Below are positions 7,804 through 14,892 of a DNA stretch of 36,856 nucleotides, piece by piece. The translations under genes and the position numbers were made by a program. The notes beneath the pieces are model-generated. The model saw only the letters and a program-made list of their open reading frames with translations, ran no database searches and was not told where the DNA came from. Source of the stretch: Oscillospiraceae bacterium (GTDB lineage: Bacteria > Bacillota > Clostridia > Oscillospirales > Oscillospiraceae); NCBI GenBank assembly GCA_021768185.1, contig JAETNP010000023.1, positions 1-36,856 of the forward strand. Reading direction: 5' to 3'. Numbering within the stretch: position 1 is the first letter of the stretch; each line of letters begins with the position of its first letter.

Positions 7804-8875
7804 GAAAGCGCCCCAGGTAGGAGCGCGAAGTGCGGCATTGAAAAATTTCTAAAAAAATTGAAAAAGTTTGTGTCCTGGGCTTGACATTTGGGTGGCGGAG
7901 ATCGTGGAGCCGAATACGGGGAAGTCCCGCATCCTTCAGGATGCGCTTGTGGAGTGTGGCGATGGAGTCAGGATGGTACATCTCCCCGGTGGCGCCGGAT
8001 GGGAACAGGTAGGGGCTCTCCGGGTGTTTGGCGTGTTCCTGGATGAGGAGGTCTACCGCTTCCTGTGGGATGGACACCTCGCGGATGGATGTCTCGGTCT
8101 TGGGCCTGGTGAGCTCCAGACTGCCGTCCGGATTGCGGACATACTGTTTGCTGACCGACACCGTTTTGTTCTCTGTGTCGATATCGTCCCAGCGGAGAGC
8201 GGCCAACTCACCCTTCCGCAGTCCGCTGACCAGCTCCAGATAGAACATGGGCAGGGCGTTGCGCTGCTCTGCTGCCTGGAGATAGGCTTTGATATCCTCC
8301 GGCTTCAGGATCTGCATCTCCTTCTTTACCAGCTTGGGGGCGATGCAGTCCTCGGTGGGGTTGTGGAGAATGAGCCGCTCCTTCCTGGCCCGATCAAAGG
8401 CGCTGTGAAGCATAAGGTGAACGCTGCGGATGGTGCTGGGGGCAAGCCCCTGCTTTTTCGTTTTCTCGATGTTCTGCGTCCGGCCATTTTCGGCCAGATC
8501 TTTATAGAGGCGCTGAAGGTCCCTGCCGGTCAGGTTTTTTAATTTGATCTTTCCGACTCTTGGGATAATGTAGTTTTCGATTTGCAGCTGATACCGGTTG
8601 GCGGTAGCGGTGCGGATGTTGGGTTGGGCATATAGGTCATACCAGGTGCGGAGCCAGGAGGCCACGGTGTAGTCCTCGCTGCTCAGGTCCAGTTCTGCGT
8701 TTTCAGCAAGGGCTGCTTTCAGCTTTTCCTTGACCTCTGCCTGGGTCTTGGCCAGCACGTTCTTGATGATCCGTTTGCCTGTGCTGGGATCATATCCCGC
8801 AGTGTACCGGCCCTCCCAACGCCCGTCTGCGCGCTTGCGGATACTGCCCTCACCGTTGGCTCGTTTTTTTGCCAT
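7775..8875 (-). pseudogene. Tyrosine integrase disrupted after the HDLRH motif
   Basis: Residues encoded by 8875 down to 7892 are a Tn916/Tn1549-like tyrosine integrase: an AP2-like arm-binding N-terminus (KKRANGEGSIRKRADGRWEGRY), a SAM-like core-binding domain, and a catalytic domain with the first arginine in LVSGLRKGELAALRW and the second in IRLHDLRH. Directly after HDLRH the frame runs into unrelated sequence for 39 codons. The GH...Y segment with the tyrosine nucleophile is therefore missing and the protein should be inactive. The related remnant at 35691 continues normally as LRHTFATVALQNG. The frame also overlaps the 3' end of the small recombinase gene. ATG 8875 follows AAAGGAAG at good spacing. 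The remaining 3' part would lie left of this window. Confidence 0.85.
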
Positions 8876-9057
8876 TTTCATCACTTCCTTTGCAACGATT
8901 ACAATACTCCGCCTCGGTTCGGAAAGCTACCAAACTGGGGCAGAGTTATCAGTACAGACATATCTTTTTTGCATCCCCTATCGTTGATTTCAGTGGGGCA
9001 ACTGCTGCCGATAGGAAGGGCCAATGTTTTGGTGAGGGGAAAGTAAGACCCTCATTA

Positions 9058-9102
9058 AATGTAGGTACATTGTATTGACATTTTGAAAATTTCGGTTATA
9101 CT
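9058..9102 (+). promoter_or_regulatory. Promoter and probable operator of the toxin-antitoxin pair
   Basis: TTGACA (9075-9080) and TATACT (9097-9102), 16 bases apart, form a strong promoter 24 bases before the antitoxin ATG. Just upstream lies the inverted repeat AATGTA-GG-TACATT (9058-9071). A palindrome at this place is typical of the operator at which an antitoxin or the toxin-antitoxin complex represses its own genes. Confidence 0.7.
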
Positions 9103-9125
9103 ATTAGACAGAAGGAGCTGATGAT

Positions 9126-9443
9126 ATGGATACCATCAATGTGACTGCGGCACCCAAGACCGCGACCTTTCAAATGCGGATCAATCCTGAGGTCAAGCAA
9201 CAGGTGGAGAGCATTTATGCCAGGCAGGGATTAACCTTTACCGATGCTGTCAACATTTTCATTCAGCAGTCTCTGAATGTGGAAGGGCTTCCCTTTTTGG
9301 CCTCGCCCGAAAATGAGGCATACCTGAAGGCCAAGGCCATGCGGCGGCTGATGGATGAGGTTCAGAGGGGATGGGACACGGCAGAGCAGGAAGGTTGGGT
9401 TTCCGAAGAGGACGCTTACCGACAGCTTGGGGTAGATGAATGA
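9126..9443 (+). CDS. RelB/DinJ-family antitoxin
   Basis: A 105-residue protein with a ribbon-helix-helix N-terminus: TATFQMRINPEVKQQVESIYARQGLTFTDAVNIFIQQSL is the typical RelB/DinJ pattern in which an N-terminal strand binds DNA and two helices dimerise. The acidic C-terminal part (WDTAEQEGWVSEEDAYRQLG) would wrap around and neutralise the toxin. AGAAGGAGC precedes ATG 9126. It overlaps the toxin start by four bases (ATGA), the usual coupled arrangement. Its location beside the integrase genes suggests that it stabilises the mobile element. Confidence 0.88.
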   Translation: MDTINVTAAPKTATFQMRINPEVKQQVESIYARQGLTFTDAVNIFIQQSLNVEGLPFLASPENEAYLKAKAMRRLMDEVQRGWDTAEQEGWVSEEDAYRQLGVDE

Positions 9444-9832
9444 AGCTGAAATATACGCCAGAGGCCATTTCGGATTTACAGGAGATCAAGCATTATATTA
9501 AAACTACCCTGCATAATCCAACTGCCGCCAACCGAATTTCAAAGAAAATCCTTGACGCCTGTTCCGACTTGAAGCGTTTTCCGGAAATAGGTATGAGCGT
9601 TGAAGCCAAAACCGGTTTTGAAACGGATCTTCGTATGTTGGTTTGCGAAGGTCAAATTGCGTTTTACCGTATGGATAGCCGTACCGATACTGTATCTATT
9701 GCCCGCATCGTCAGCGCCAGGCAGGATTATATCCAGCTTTTGTTTGGTGACATGGTTTTGATGCCGGAACAAACCTTGGAAGAGAATTTGGAACAAGAGC
9801 CGGCCTTGAATGGACCAACAATGACCTTTTAG
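9440..9832 (+). CDS. RelE/ParE-family toxin
   Basis: A 130-residue protein of the RelE/ParE superfamily. The fold markers are KLKYTPEAISDLQEIKHYI at the N-terminus, LKRFPEIGMSV in the middle and FYRMD...SIARIVSARQDYIQLLF at the end of the core. RelE-type enzymes cleave mRNA on the ribosome and ParE-type enzymes poison gyrase; the sequence alone does not decide between them. About 30 residues after the core (from FGDMVLMPEQ) are extra compared with the usual length of roughly 100. A good rho-independent terminator follows seven bases after the stop codon. Confidence 0.85.
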   Translation: MKLKYTPEAISDLQEIKHYIKTTLHNPTAANRISKKILDACSDLKRFPEIGMSVEAKTGFETDLRMLVCEGQIAFYRMDSRTDTVSIARIVSARQDYIQLLFGDMVLMPEQTLEENLEQEPALNGPTMTF

Positions 9833-9838
9833 TATCAG

Positions 9839-9867
9839 GCCTCCCGCTGATTGGCGGGAGGCTTTTT
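9839..9867 (+). terminator. Rho-independent terminator of the toxin-antitoxin operon
   Basis: A perfect nine-base stem GCCTCCCGC/GCGGGAGGC with loop TGATTG is followed by TTTTT. It lies between the plus-strand toxin gene and the convergent ribbon-helix-helix gene. The tail CTTTTTCATTGATT recurs at 11483 and 35265. Confidence 0.9.
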
Positions 9868-9896
9868 CATTGATTTGCGTATCAGTTTTTGACGGC

Positions 9897-10382
9897 CTAT
9901 TCATCCCAGCCGTCTATAAAATATTCGCTGTCATCATCCTCCCGCATGGACTCGCTCTGGATCAACCTGGCCTCTTCCTCATTTTGAAAGTCGGCGATGG
10001 CCTCCAGATTGACCTTGCCCCTTGTCCGCCGCACATCCCGGATGGCACGGCGGCGCAGCTGCGCCACGTCGAAGGATTCCAGACCGTACAGCTTGGCCAG
10101 CATACAGAGGATCATCTCCTGACCTACCGCGTAACGGAACAGGCCCTTGGATATCTTCACCGCATTGTCGTCCGAGGCTTTGGCGATGGCAGCTCCCAAC
10201 CGCTCGATGAATGTATCATCAAGCTTTCCCATCCGCATGGTGTCGATGTAGTGACGGATGGCTTCATTCACAAAAGTGTTTCGAGACGGGAAGCCGTAGG
10301 CCTGCCAGCAGGCATCACACTCTGCCAGCAGGTCGTTATCCAGGTAAAAACCGATCCTGGTGGTCTCATCCGCTCTGGACAT
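9897..10382 (-). CDS. Ribbon-helix-helix accessory protein
   Basis: A 161-residue protein whose first 50 residues form a CopG/Arc-like ribbon-helix-helix: TRIGFYLDNDLLAECDACW, then FPSRNTFVNEAIRHYIDTM. The middle contains a long helical stretch (LGAAIAKASDDNAVKISKGLFRYAVGQEM given here in outline only) and an arginine-rich segment around DVAQLRRRAIRDVRRTRGK. The tail is strongly acidic (EDDDSEYFIDGWDE). Such proteins accompany integrase modules of Clostridia and probably regulate transfer or relaxosome genes; its target is unknown. AAAAGGAGTG precedes ATG 10382. It has its own 265-base upstream gap with hairpins, so it may not be on the xis transcript. Confidence 0.7.
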   Translation of the reverse strand: MSRADETTRIGFYLDNDLLAECDACWQAYGFPSRNTFVNEAIRHYIDTMRMGKLDDTFIERLGAAIAKASDDNAVKISKGLFRYAVGQEMILCMLAKLYGLESFDVAQLRRRAIRDVRRTRGKVNLEAIADFQNEEEARLIQSESMREDDDSEYFIDGWDE

Positions 10383-10550
10383 AAAATCACTCCTTTTGGG
10401 GGCAGTACATACCGATTTCGGCAGTTACGCCCCCTATAATAATCTTGATAAATTGGGGCGTTCGGGGAATGGGGGCGTCTTTTAGTATGTATCGGAAGGG
10501 AAAAAAGCCCCAAAGAGCGCCCCAGGCCGAAAGTCTGCAAGCCCTTGAAA

Positions 10551-10606
10551 CGCCCCGCACTGCGGGGCGATGTGACTGCGCCGGTGGTCGTCTACGACGT
10601 CGGCGC
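10551..10606. terminator. Two adjacent hairpins between the HTH gene and the RHH gene
   Basis: CGCCCCGCA/TGCGGGGCG (10551-10569) is a perfect nine-base palindrome. On the minus strand it is followed by CGTTTC, so it may end the xis-HTH transcript. The second structure pairs GCGCCG (10578-10583) with CGGCGC (10601-10606) around an inner GTCGT/ACGAC stem, and has TTT on the plus side. Neither has a long U run, so efficiency is uncertain. The rest of the 10383-10647 gap shows no gene. Confidence 0.45.
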
Positions 10607-10647
10607 TTTATCCTGCTTTTTCTTAACGGTAGCATACCGGCAGGTAA

Positions 10648-11109
10648 TCATGCGATTCTCTCCCTCGTCTCCTCAGTCTTTTCCTGATCCAACTGTTCCA
10701 GACACTTTTTTACCCGCGCCCGCTCTGCTTCCTCTTCGATGGCCTTGAGCTGCCGCTGATGGTACAGCTCAACCGCCTCCTGAATGGGGTGGATGGTGTA
10801 ACGGAGAGAGCCGTTCTGCTTTTGACCGTCCTTGTTGGTGACGGTGGTGTTCTCCGTAGAAATGAGCCCCTTGTCCACCAGCTCCATTACATACTTCTTT
10901 ACGGTGTTGACGCTCATATTTACATTGTGGCCTATCTTCCTGTAACTGGGGTAGCACTGAAAAGTCTTGCGGTCCTCACAGTAGATGAGATAAGCGTAGA
11001 TCAGTTTGGCTCCTCCAGAGAGGTCAATTTGGAATACCTCGTTGGGCAGCAGGAAACAGTTTTTGATGGGATCCCGTTTGGGCCAGCGTTGGAACTTTGA
11101 TCTGCTCAC
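10648..11109 (-). CDS. Helix-turn-helix (HTH_36-like) protein of the integrase module
   Basis: A 153-residue protein starting at GTG 11109. This start is supported by a four-base GTGA overlap with the preceding excisionase-like gene and by GGGAGG upstream. NCFLLPNEVFQIDLSGGAKLIYAYLIYCEDRKTFQ-type sequence leads into a winged helix: CYPSYRKIGHNVNMSVNTVKKYVMELVDKGLI. This is the HTH_36/replication-initiator-like fold often placed between xis and int in Clostridial elements. A basic coiled-coil tail follows. The right-hand copy at 36292-36639 is clearly related (CYPSYKTIGQAVGMSTNTVQKYIFELADKGFI). It likely binds element DNA; whether it starts replication or regulates transcription is not shown. 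Confidence 0.75.
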   Translation of the reverse strand: MSRSKFQRWPKRDPIKNCFLLPNEVFQIDLSGGAKLIYAYLIYCEDRKTFQCYPSYRKIGHNVNMSVNTVKKYVMELVDKGLISTENTTVTNKDGQKQNGSLRYTIHPIQEAVELYHQRQLKAIEEEAERARVKKCLEQLDQEKTEETRERIA

Positions 11110-11321
11110 TGACCATCGCCTCCCTTCGCGTGTTCCTCCACCCACTGAATGAACTTCTCCTTGGGTACCACCATCCGGTTGCCGATACGGAGTGTCGGGA
11201 ATTCCGGCTCGTGCATCAGCTCATAGCTGCTGGACGGGGCAATGCCCAGCACTTGGGCCACCAGCTTGGCGTTAAGGAACAGGGGCAGGTCATCATAGGA
11301 CTTGTACTGTGATTCTTTCAT
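11106..11321 (-). CDS. Excisionase-like HTH_17 protein
   Basis: A 71-residue MerR-like winged-helix protein of the excisionase type: LPLFLNAKLVAQVLGIAPSSSYELM is the helix-turn-helix, and FPTLRIGNRMVVPKEKFIQWVEEH is the wing and last helix. Proteins of this kind bend DNA at the ends of Tn916-like elements and bias the integrase toward excision. ATG 11321 is preceded by AGAGGAG. It is nearly the same as the right-hand copy at 36636-36848. Because the integrase of its own element is broken, it can work only with an integrase supplied elsewhere. Confidence 0.8.
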   Translation of the reverse strand: MKESQYKSYDDLPLFLNAKLVAQVLGIAPSSSYELMHEPEFPTLRIGNRMVVPKEKFIQWVEEHAKGGDGQ

Positions 11322-11399
11322 TGCCTTCGCTCCTCTCAAATACTATCTGTCGATAGTCCGATTCTAACAGACTTTCTTGCGGTTCACATGGGCCTGAGA

Positions 11400-11432
11400 G
11401 GACTCTTATGAGTCCTTGTAGGACTCATTTTT
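11400..11432 (+). promoter_or_regulatory. Attenuator-like alternative hairpins
   Basis: Three repeats, GGACTC (11400-11405), GAGTCC (11410-11415) and GGACTC (11421-11426), allow two mutually exclusive six-base stems. The second is followed by ATTTTT and could terminate transcription. The order is that of an antiterminator/terminator switch in the plus direction. No plus-strand gene follows here, so it may be left over from an ancestral element. Confidence 0.4.
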
Positions 11433-11451
11433 AAGCTGCATAAAGCAAGGA

Positions 11452-11488
11452 CCGGGGATGGAGTTGACACTCCGTCCCCGGCCTTTTT
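11452..11488 (+). terminator. Strong plus-direction terminator beside the sugar operon
   Basis: CCGGGGATGGAG (11452-11463) pairs with CTCCGTCCCCGG (11470-11481) through one T-G wobble, with loop TTGACA, followed by CC and TTTTT. It faces the plus direction although the nearest genes are all on the minus strand. It may shield the sugar operon from antisense transcription, or be a remnant of the ancestral element. Confidence 0.75.
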
Positions 11489-11500
11489 CATTGATTAGGC
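11483..11500 (+). repeat. 18-bp direct repeat, left copy
   Basis: CTTTTTCATTGATTAGGC occurs identically at 35265-35282 in the same orientation, so the pair brackets the sugar operon and its regulator. A third, partly matching copy follows the terminator at 9839-9867. Confidence 0.7.
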
Positions 11501-11519
11501 ATAGCAATCTTTAATTTTC

Positions 11520-12332
11520 TCAGTCCAGCCAGCCTCCTCTGGCCTTCACCCCAAACCGTTCCTCCAGCAGGTGCATCTGCTCGTCGGAGATGGTGTTCTT
11601 GAGAGGCAGGTGGGCGATCTTCATGTAGATCTCGGCGGCCTTCTCCGCCGTCTCGATGAGCCCGAAGGTCTCATCCAGGTCTTTGCCCGCACCGTAAATG
11701 CCATGCTGGGCCCAGACCACCAACCGGGCAGTCTTCATCTTTTCCGCCGTGGCAATGCCGATCTCATTGGTGCCGCAGAGCATCCAAGGCAGTACATTCA
11801 CCCCGTCGGGGAACACCACGATGCACTCAGTACACATCTGCCACAGGGTGCGGGTGAAGACCTTCTCGTCCAGGTCATGGACGTATGTCATGGCCAGCAG
11901 ATTAGCCGGGTGGCAGTGCATCACCACCCGGTTCTGAGGATCCACCTTCAGACGTGTGGCGTGGCTCATCATGTGGGCGGGAAACTCGGAGGTGAACTTT
12001 CCGCCGTCAGAAAAGCCCCACAGAAGTTGGGCGGTCTTGCCGCCGTCTGTGAGCTTCACCAGGCCCAGGTTGACCTCCGGGGCATATTGCACATTCTTGA
12101 AATATTTGCCCGTGCCGGTCACCAGGAAGCATTTGCCCTCCAGCTCAGGGGCCTCAAACCCGGTGGAGATCTCCCGAAGAACGGTACCGGGGTCAAGGTA
12201 ATCCTTGACTTCCTCCTCACTGAGCAGCAGGGAAATGTTGCCGCCGTTGCGCTCGTCCCAGCCGTGGGCATACATATTGGTGGTAGTGCGGACCATCTCG
12301 ATCAAAAAGGGCGCTTCCAGAATGTTTTTCAT
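11520..12332 (-). CDS. rhaD: Rhamnulose-1-phosphate aldolase
   Basis: A 270-residue class II aldolase that splits L-rhamnulose 1-phosphate into dihydroxyacetone phosphate and L-lactaldehyde, the last step of phosphorylating rhamnose catabolism in the cytoplasm. The zinc ligands of the family are in place: HCH at His139 and His141 (VVMHCHPAN) and His210 (WAQHGIYGAG). Glu116 (TSEFPAHMMSHAT) matches the catalytic glutamate. The length fits E. coli RhaD (274). It overlaps the stop of the rhamnose isomerase gene by four bases and is the last gene of the operon. No clear minus-direction terminator with a U run is visible after the stop. Confidence 0.96.
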   Translation of the reverse strand: MKNILEAPFLIEMVRTTTNMYAHGWDERNGGNISLLLSEEEVKDYLDPGTVLREISTGFEAPELEGKCFLVTGTGKYFKNVQYAPEVNLGLVKLTDGGKTAQLLWGFSDGGKFTSEFPAHMMSHATRLKVDPQNRVVMHCHPANLLAMTYVHDLDEKVFTRTLWQMCTECIVVFPDGVNVLPWMLCGTNEIGIATAEKMKTARLVVWAQHGIYGAGKDLDETFGLIETAEKAAEIYMKIAHLPLKNTISDEQMHLLEERFGVKARGGWLD

Positions 12333-13579
12333 TTCCGACTCACCAGCACTTTCTGTTCATAATCCTTCACCATGGGCAGCCACTCTCCATCGGCGGGAAC
12401 ACCACACTGACGGCAGTATTCTGTCCAGATCTCGCCAAAGGGAGCGGTCTTCAGCTCCTCCTGGAGCACCATAAGGGTGGTCCAGTCGTCCTTATTCTGG
12501 AGTTCCTTCAGCTCCCCGTTGGGCTGAAGAAGGGCAAAGAGAAGGCCCTTCTGGAGGTTGCGGAAACCGATGGTCCAGGCCGAAATGCGGTTGATGGAGG
12601 CGTCAAAATAGTCCAGAGCGATGTTTACCCGCTCTGTGCCGCAGCGGACGATCTCCCGGCAAATTTCCTTTGTCTCATCATCGAAAAGCACCACATGGTC
12701 GCTGTCCCAGCGGATGGGCCGGGTGACATGAAGGGCGATCTCTGGGAAGAAGGCCAGCAGTGCCGGGATCTTATCGCTCACCACCTCGGTGGGGTGATAG
12801 TGGCCGTTGTCCATGAGGGGAATGCACTTATCCCGATTGAAAGCGGCATAGCTCAGAGCAAATTCTGCGCTGCCCACGGTGTAGGCCTCCACCCCAATGC
12901 CGAAGACCTTGCTTTCAATACAGGGCTTCACCAGCTTGAAGTCGTATGGCTCACTCAGAATTTCATCAATGGACTGGCGGTACCGCTCCCTGGGGCCTAT
13001 CCGGTCGCCGGGGATGTCCTTGAAGCCGTCCCCCGTCCAGATATTCATGACGCAGGGCTGGCCCAGCTCTTGGGCCAGATAGCTGGAAATGCGGATGCAG
13101 GCTTTTCCGTGGTCGATCCAGAACCCCCGGGTCTCCTCATTGGGAGAGGAAAGGGTCAGTGGGTCGCATTTGGGATGGGAGAAGAAAGTGGGGTTGAAAT
13201 CGCAGCCCAGGCCCCGCTCCTTGCAGAAATCCACCCACTTTTGGAAGTGCTTGGGCTCCAGCTTGTCCCGGTCGGCCCACTCCCTCTCCTCGAAGATGGC
13301 GTAGCTGGCGTGGAGATTCAGCTTTTTCCTGCCGGGGCAGAGCTTCAGCACCTGGTCGATGTCGGCCATCAGTTCCTCTGGGGTCCTGGCCCGGCCGGGG
13401 TAATTGCCGGTGGTCTGGATGCCTCCGGTGAGGGGCTTGCTGGGGTCGGTGTCAAAGCCCCGCACATCGTCCCCCTGCCAGCAGTGGAGGGAGACCGGGA
13501 TGGTCTTCAGTGCTTCGATGGCTTTGTCTGTGTCCACCCCATAAGCGGCATACTTTACTTTTGCTTTCTGATAGCTCAT
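12329..13579 (-). CDS. rhaA: L-rhamnose isomerase
   Basis: A 416-residue RhaA that converts L-rhamnose to L-rhamnulose. Diagnostic stretches are VSLHCWQGDDVRGF, GGIQTTGNYPGRARTPEEL near the start, and KLNLHASYA. The metal-site region follows: MDNGHYHPTEVVSDKIPALL, then HVTRPIRWDSDHVV with the histidine and aspartates of the xylose-isomerase-like barrel. The length equals that of characterised enzymes (about 418), with no gaps. The ATG overlaps the kinase stop (ATGA), and GGAGGCTGATG upstream serves as its ribosome site. It also overlaps rhaD by four bases, so the three genes are translated as a block. Confidence 0.97.
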   Translation of the reverse strand: MSYQKAKVKYAAYGVDTDKAIEALKTIPVSLHCWQGDDVRGFDTDPSKPLTGGIQTTGNYPGRARTPEELMADIDQVLKLCPGRKKLNLHASYAIFEEREWADRDKLEPKHFQKWVDFCKERGLGCDFNPTFFSHPKCDPLTLSSPNEETRGFWIDHGKACIRISSYLAQELGQPCVMNIWTGDGFKDIPGDRIGPRERYRQSIDEILSEPYDFKLVKPCIESKVFGIGVEAYTVGSAEFALSYAAFNRDKCIPLMDNGHYHPTEVVSDKIPALLAFFPEIALHVTRPIRWDSDHVVLFDDETKEICREIVRCGTERVNIALDYFDASINRISAWTIGFRNLQKGLLFALLQPNGELKELQNKDDWTTLMVLQEELKTAPFGEIWTEYCRQCGVPADGEWLPMVKDYEQKVLVSRK

Positions 13580-14865
13580 GTTTCATCAGCCTCCATCTGT
13601 ATTTTCAAGTTACCAAGGGCCGTGGCCTCGATGGGTAATGCAATAGCTTTCTTACCCGTGGTCTCCTGGGTCAGACGGTTGAGAAATTGATTCTTGGCCC
13701 CGCCGCCCACGATATAGAGCTTTTCATAAGTGCGGCCCGTGTTTGCTTCCAACTCCAAAATGGCCTTGCGGTAGCTCTCCGCCAGGGAGCGGTAGGCACA
13801 GCGGAAGTAATCAGCAGTAGACTCTGGAAGCGCATAGCCGCCTTTTTTAAGCTCCTGCCGCATGGCTTCTGACATGCTTTTGGGGGCGAGAAAAGCGGGG
13901 GCATTCGCATCGACCAAGCCGTCATAGCGGCTATTTTCAGCGCTCCGCACAAGACTGTCAAAATCGGGGCCTTTTCCCAACTCCCGGCACAATTCGTTGG
14001 GGAGCCACATACCCATGATGTTCTTCTGATAGCGGTTGTAGCCCACGCCGCCTTCGTTGGACCAGTTCCCGGAGCGGCTCTTTTCATCCGTGATGGGCCG
14101 CTCTGTTTTTACCCCCAGCAAACTCCATGTGCCCGAGGAGATGTACGGTTGGTTTCCTTCCATAGAAAGGCCCTCTACCGCCGAGGCAGTGTCATGGGTG
14201 GCACAGAGCATTACCTTGATGCTCCTATACTTCCCCAGCACTTTTCCCGGCTTCCAAAGCCAGGGAAACAGGACGGTGGGCAGTCCCAGCCGCTCCAACA
14301 GGCTGCGGTCGAATTCTCCCGTGTTGGCATTCACAAGGCCTGTGGTGGTGGCGTTGGTGTACTCTTTGGCTTTCACCCCGGTGAGCTTCCACATGAGGTA
14401 TTCTGGGATCATCATAAAGTCCGTGACCCCCTCCAGCCTCCCGGCCATTTTGTCCCCGTAGAGCTGGTAGATGGTGTTGAAGCTCTGAAACTGGCAGCCG
14501 GTACGCTCGTACAGCTCTTCAAAGGGAACCTCCCTGTGGACGGCGGGGACGGCAGCCTCGGTGTGGCCGTCCCGGTAGGCGTAGCAGGGCCAGACCTCTT
14601 GATCTCCTCGGAGGAGCACATAGTCACAGCCCCAGGTGTCGATGGAGAGGCTCACGATATCCGGGAAGCTCTCCAGGGCCAGATCAATGCCCGCCTTCAC
14701 GTGGGAGAGGAGGGCCTCCATGTCCCAGATGAGGTGGCTGTCCTGTTCGGTCACGCCGTTGGGGAAGCGGTAGACCTCCTGGGCCTGAACTTCTCCATTC
14801 TCCCGCCAGCCCACGATATGACGGCCCGAGGAGGCCCCAATGTCGATAGCGAGATAGTATTTCAT
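13576..14865 (-). CDS. rhaB: Rhamnulokinase (short form)
   Basis: A 429-residue FGGY-family kinase that phosphorylates L-rhamnulose at C1. AIDIGASSGRHIVGW is the phosphate loop; HLIWDMEALLS, DTWGCDYVLL, ATHDTASAV, SSGTWSLLGV and IVGGGAKNQFLNRL are typical rhamnulokinase motifs. It is about 50-60 residues shorter than E. coli or Bacillus enzymes. The segment between GKVLGKY and IKVMLCATHD looks closed up, and the protein ends soon after the IEATALGNL helix, where relatives usually have about 30 more residues. The stop codon overlaps rhaA. The active-site motifs remain, so activity is plausible but should be verified. The size comparison is from memory. Confidence 0.93.
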   Translation of the reverse strand: MKYYLAIDIGASSGRHIVGWRENGEVQAQEVYRFPNGVTEQDSHLIWDMEALLSHVKAGIDLALESFPDIVSLSIDTWGCDYVLLRGDQEVWPCYAYRDGHTEAAVPAVHREVPFEELYERTGCQFQSFNTIYQLYGDKMAGRLEGVTDFMMIPEYLMWKLTGVKAKEYTNATTTGLVNANTGEFDRSLLERLGLPTVLFPWLWKPGKVLGKYRSIKVMLCATHDTASAVEGLSMEGNQPYISSGTWSLLGVKTERPITDEKSRSGNWSNEGGVGYNRYQKNIMGMWLPNELCRELGKGPDFDSLVRSAENSRYDGLVDANAPAFLAPKSMSEAMRQELKKGGYALPESTADYFRCAYRSLAESYRKAILELEANTGRTYEKLYIVGGGAKNQFLNRLTQETTGKKAIALPIEATALGNLKIQMEADET

Positions 14866-14892
14866 AGGCTCCCCTCCTTGCTCGGGATAATA

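Larger units (their letters stand above)
1..7891. mobile_element. End of a serine-recombinase integrative element
   Basis: This is the recombinase-bearing end of an integrative element that continues to the left of the window. It holds a ParB-like gene, a ParB/Srx-fold gene, a DUF6870-like gene and four recombinase genes, all on the plus strand. The right boundary is placed at about 7891/7892, where the integrase coding sequence on the other strand loses similarity to its relative at 35691-36281. The boundary is therefore seen by comparison of two genes in this window. The exact crossover bases cannot be read without the empty site. Confidence 0.7.
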
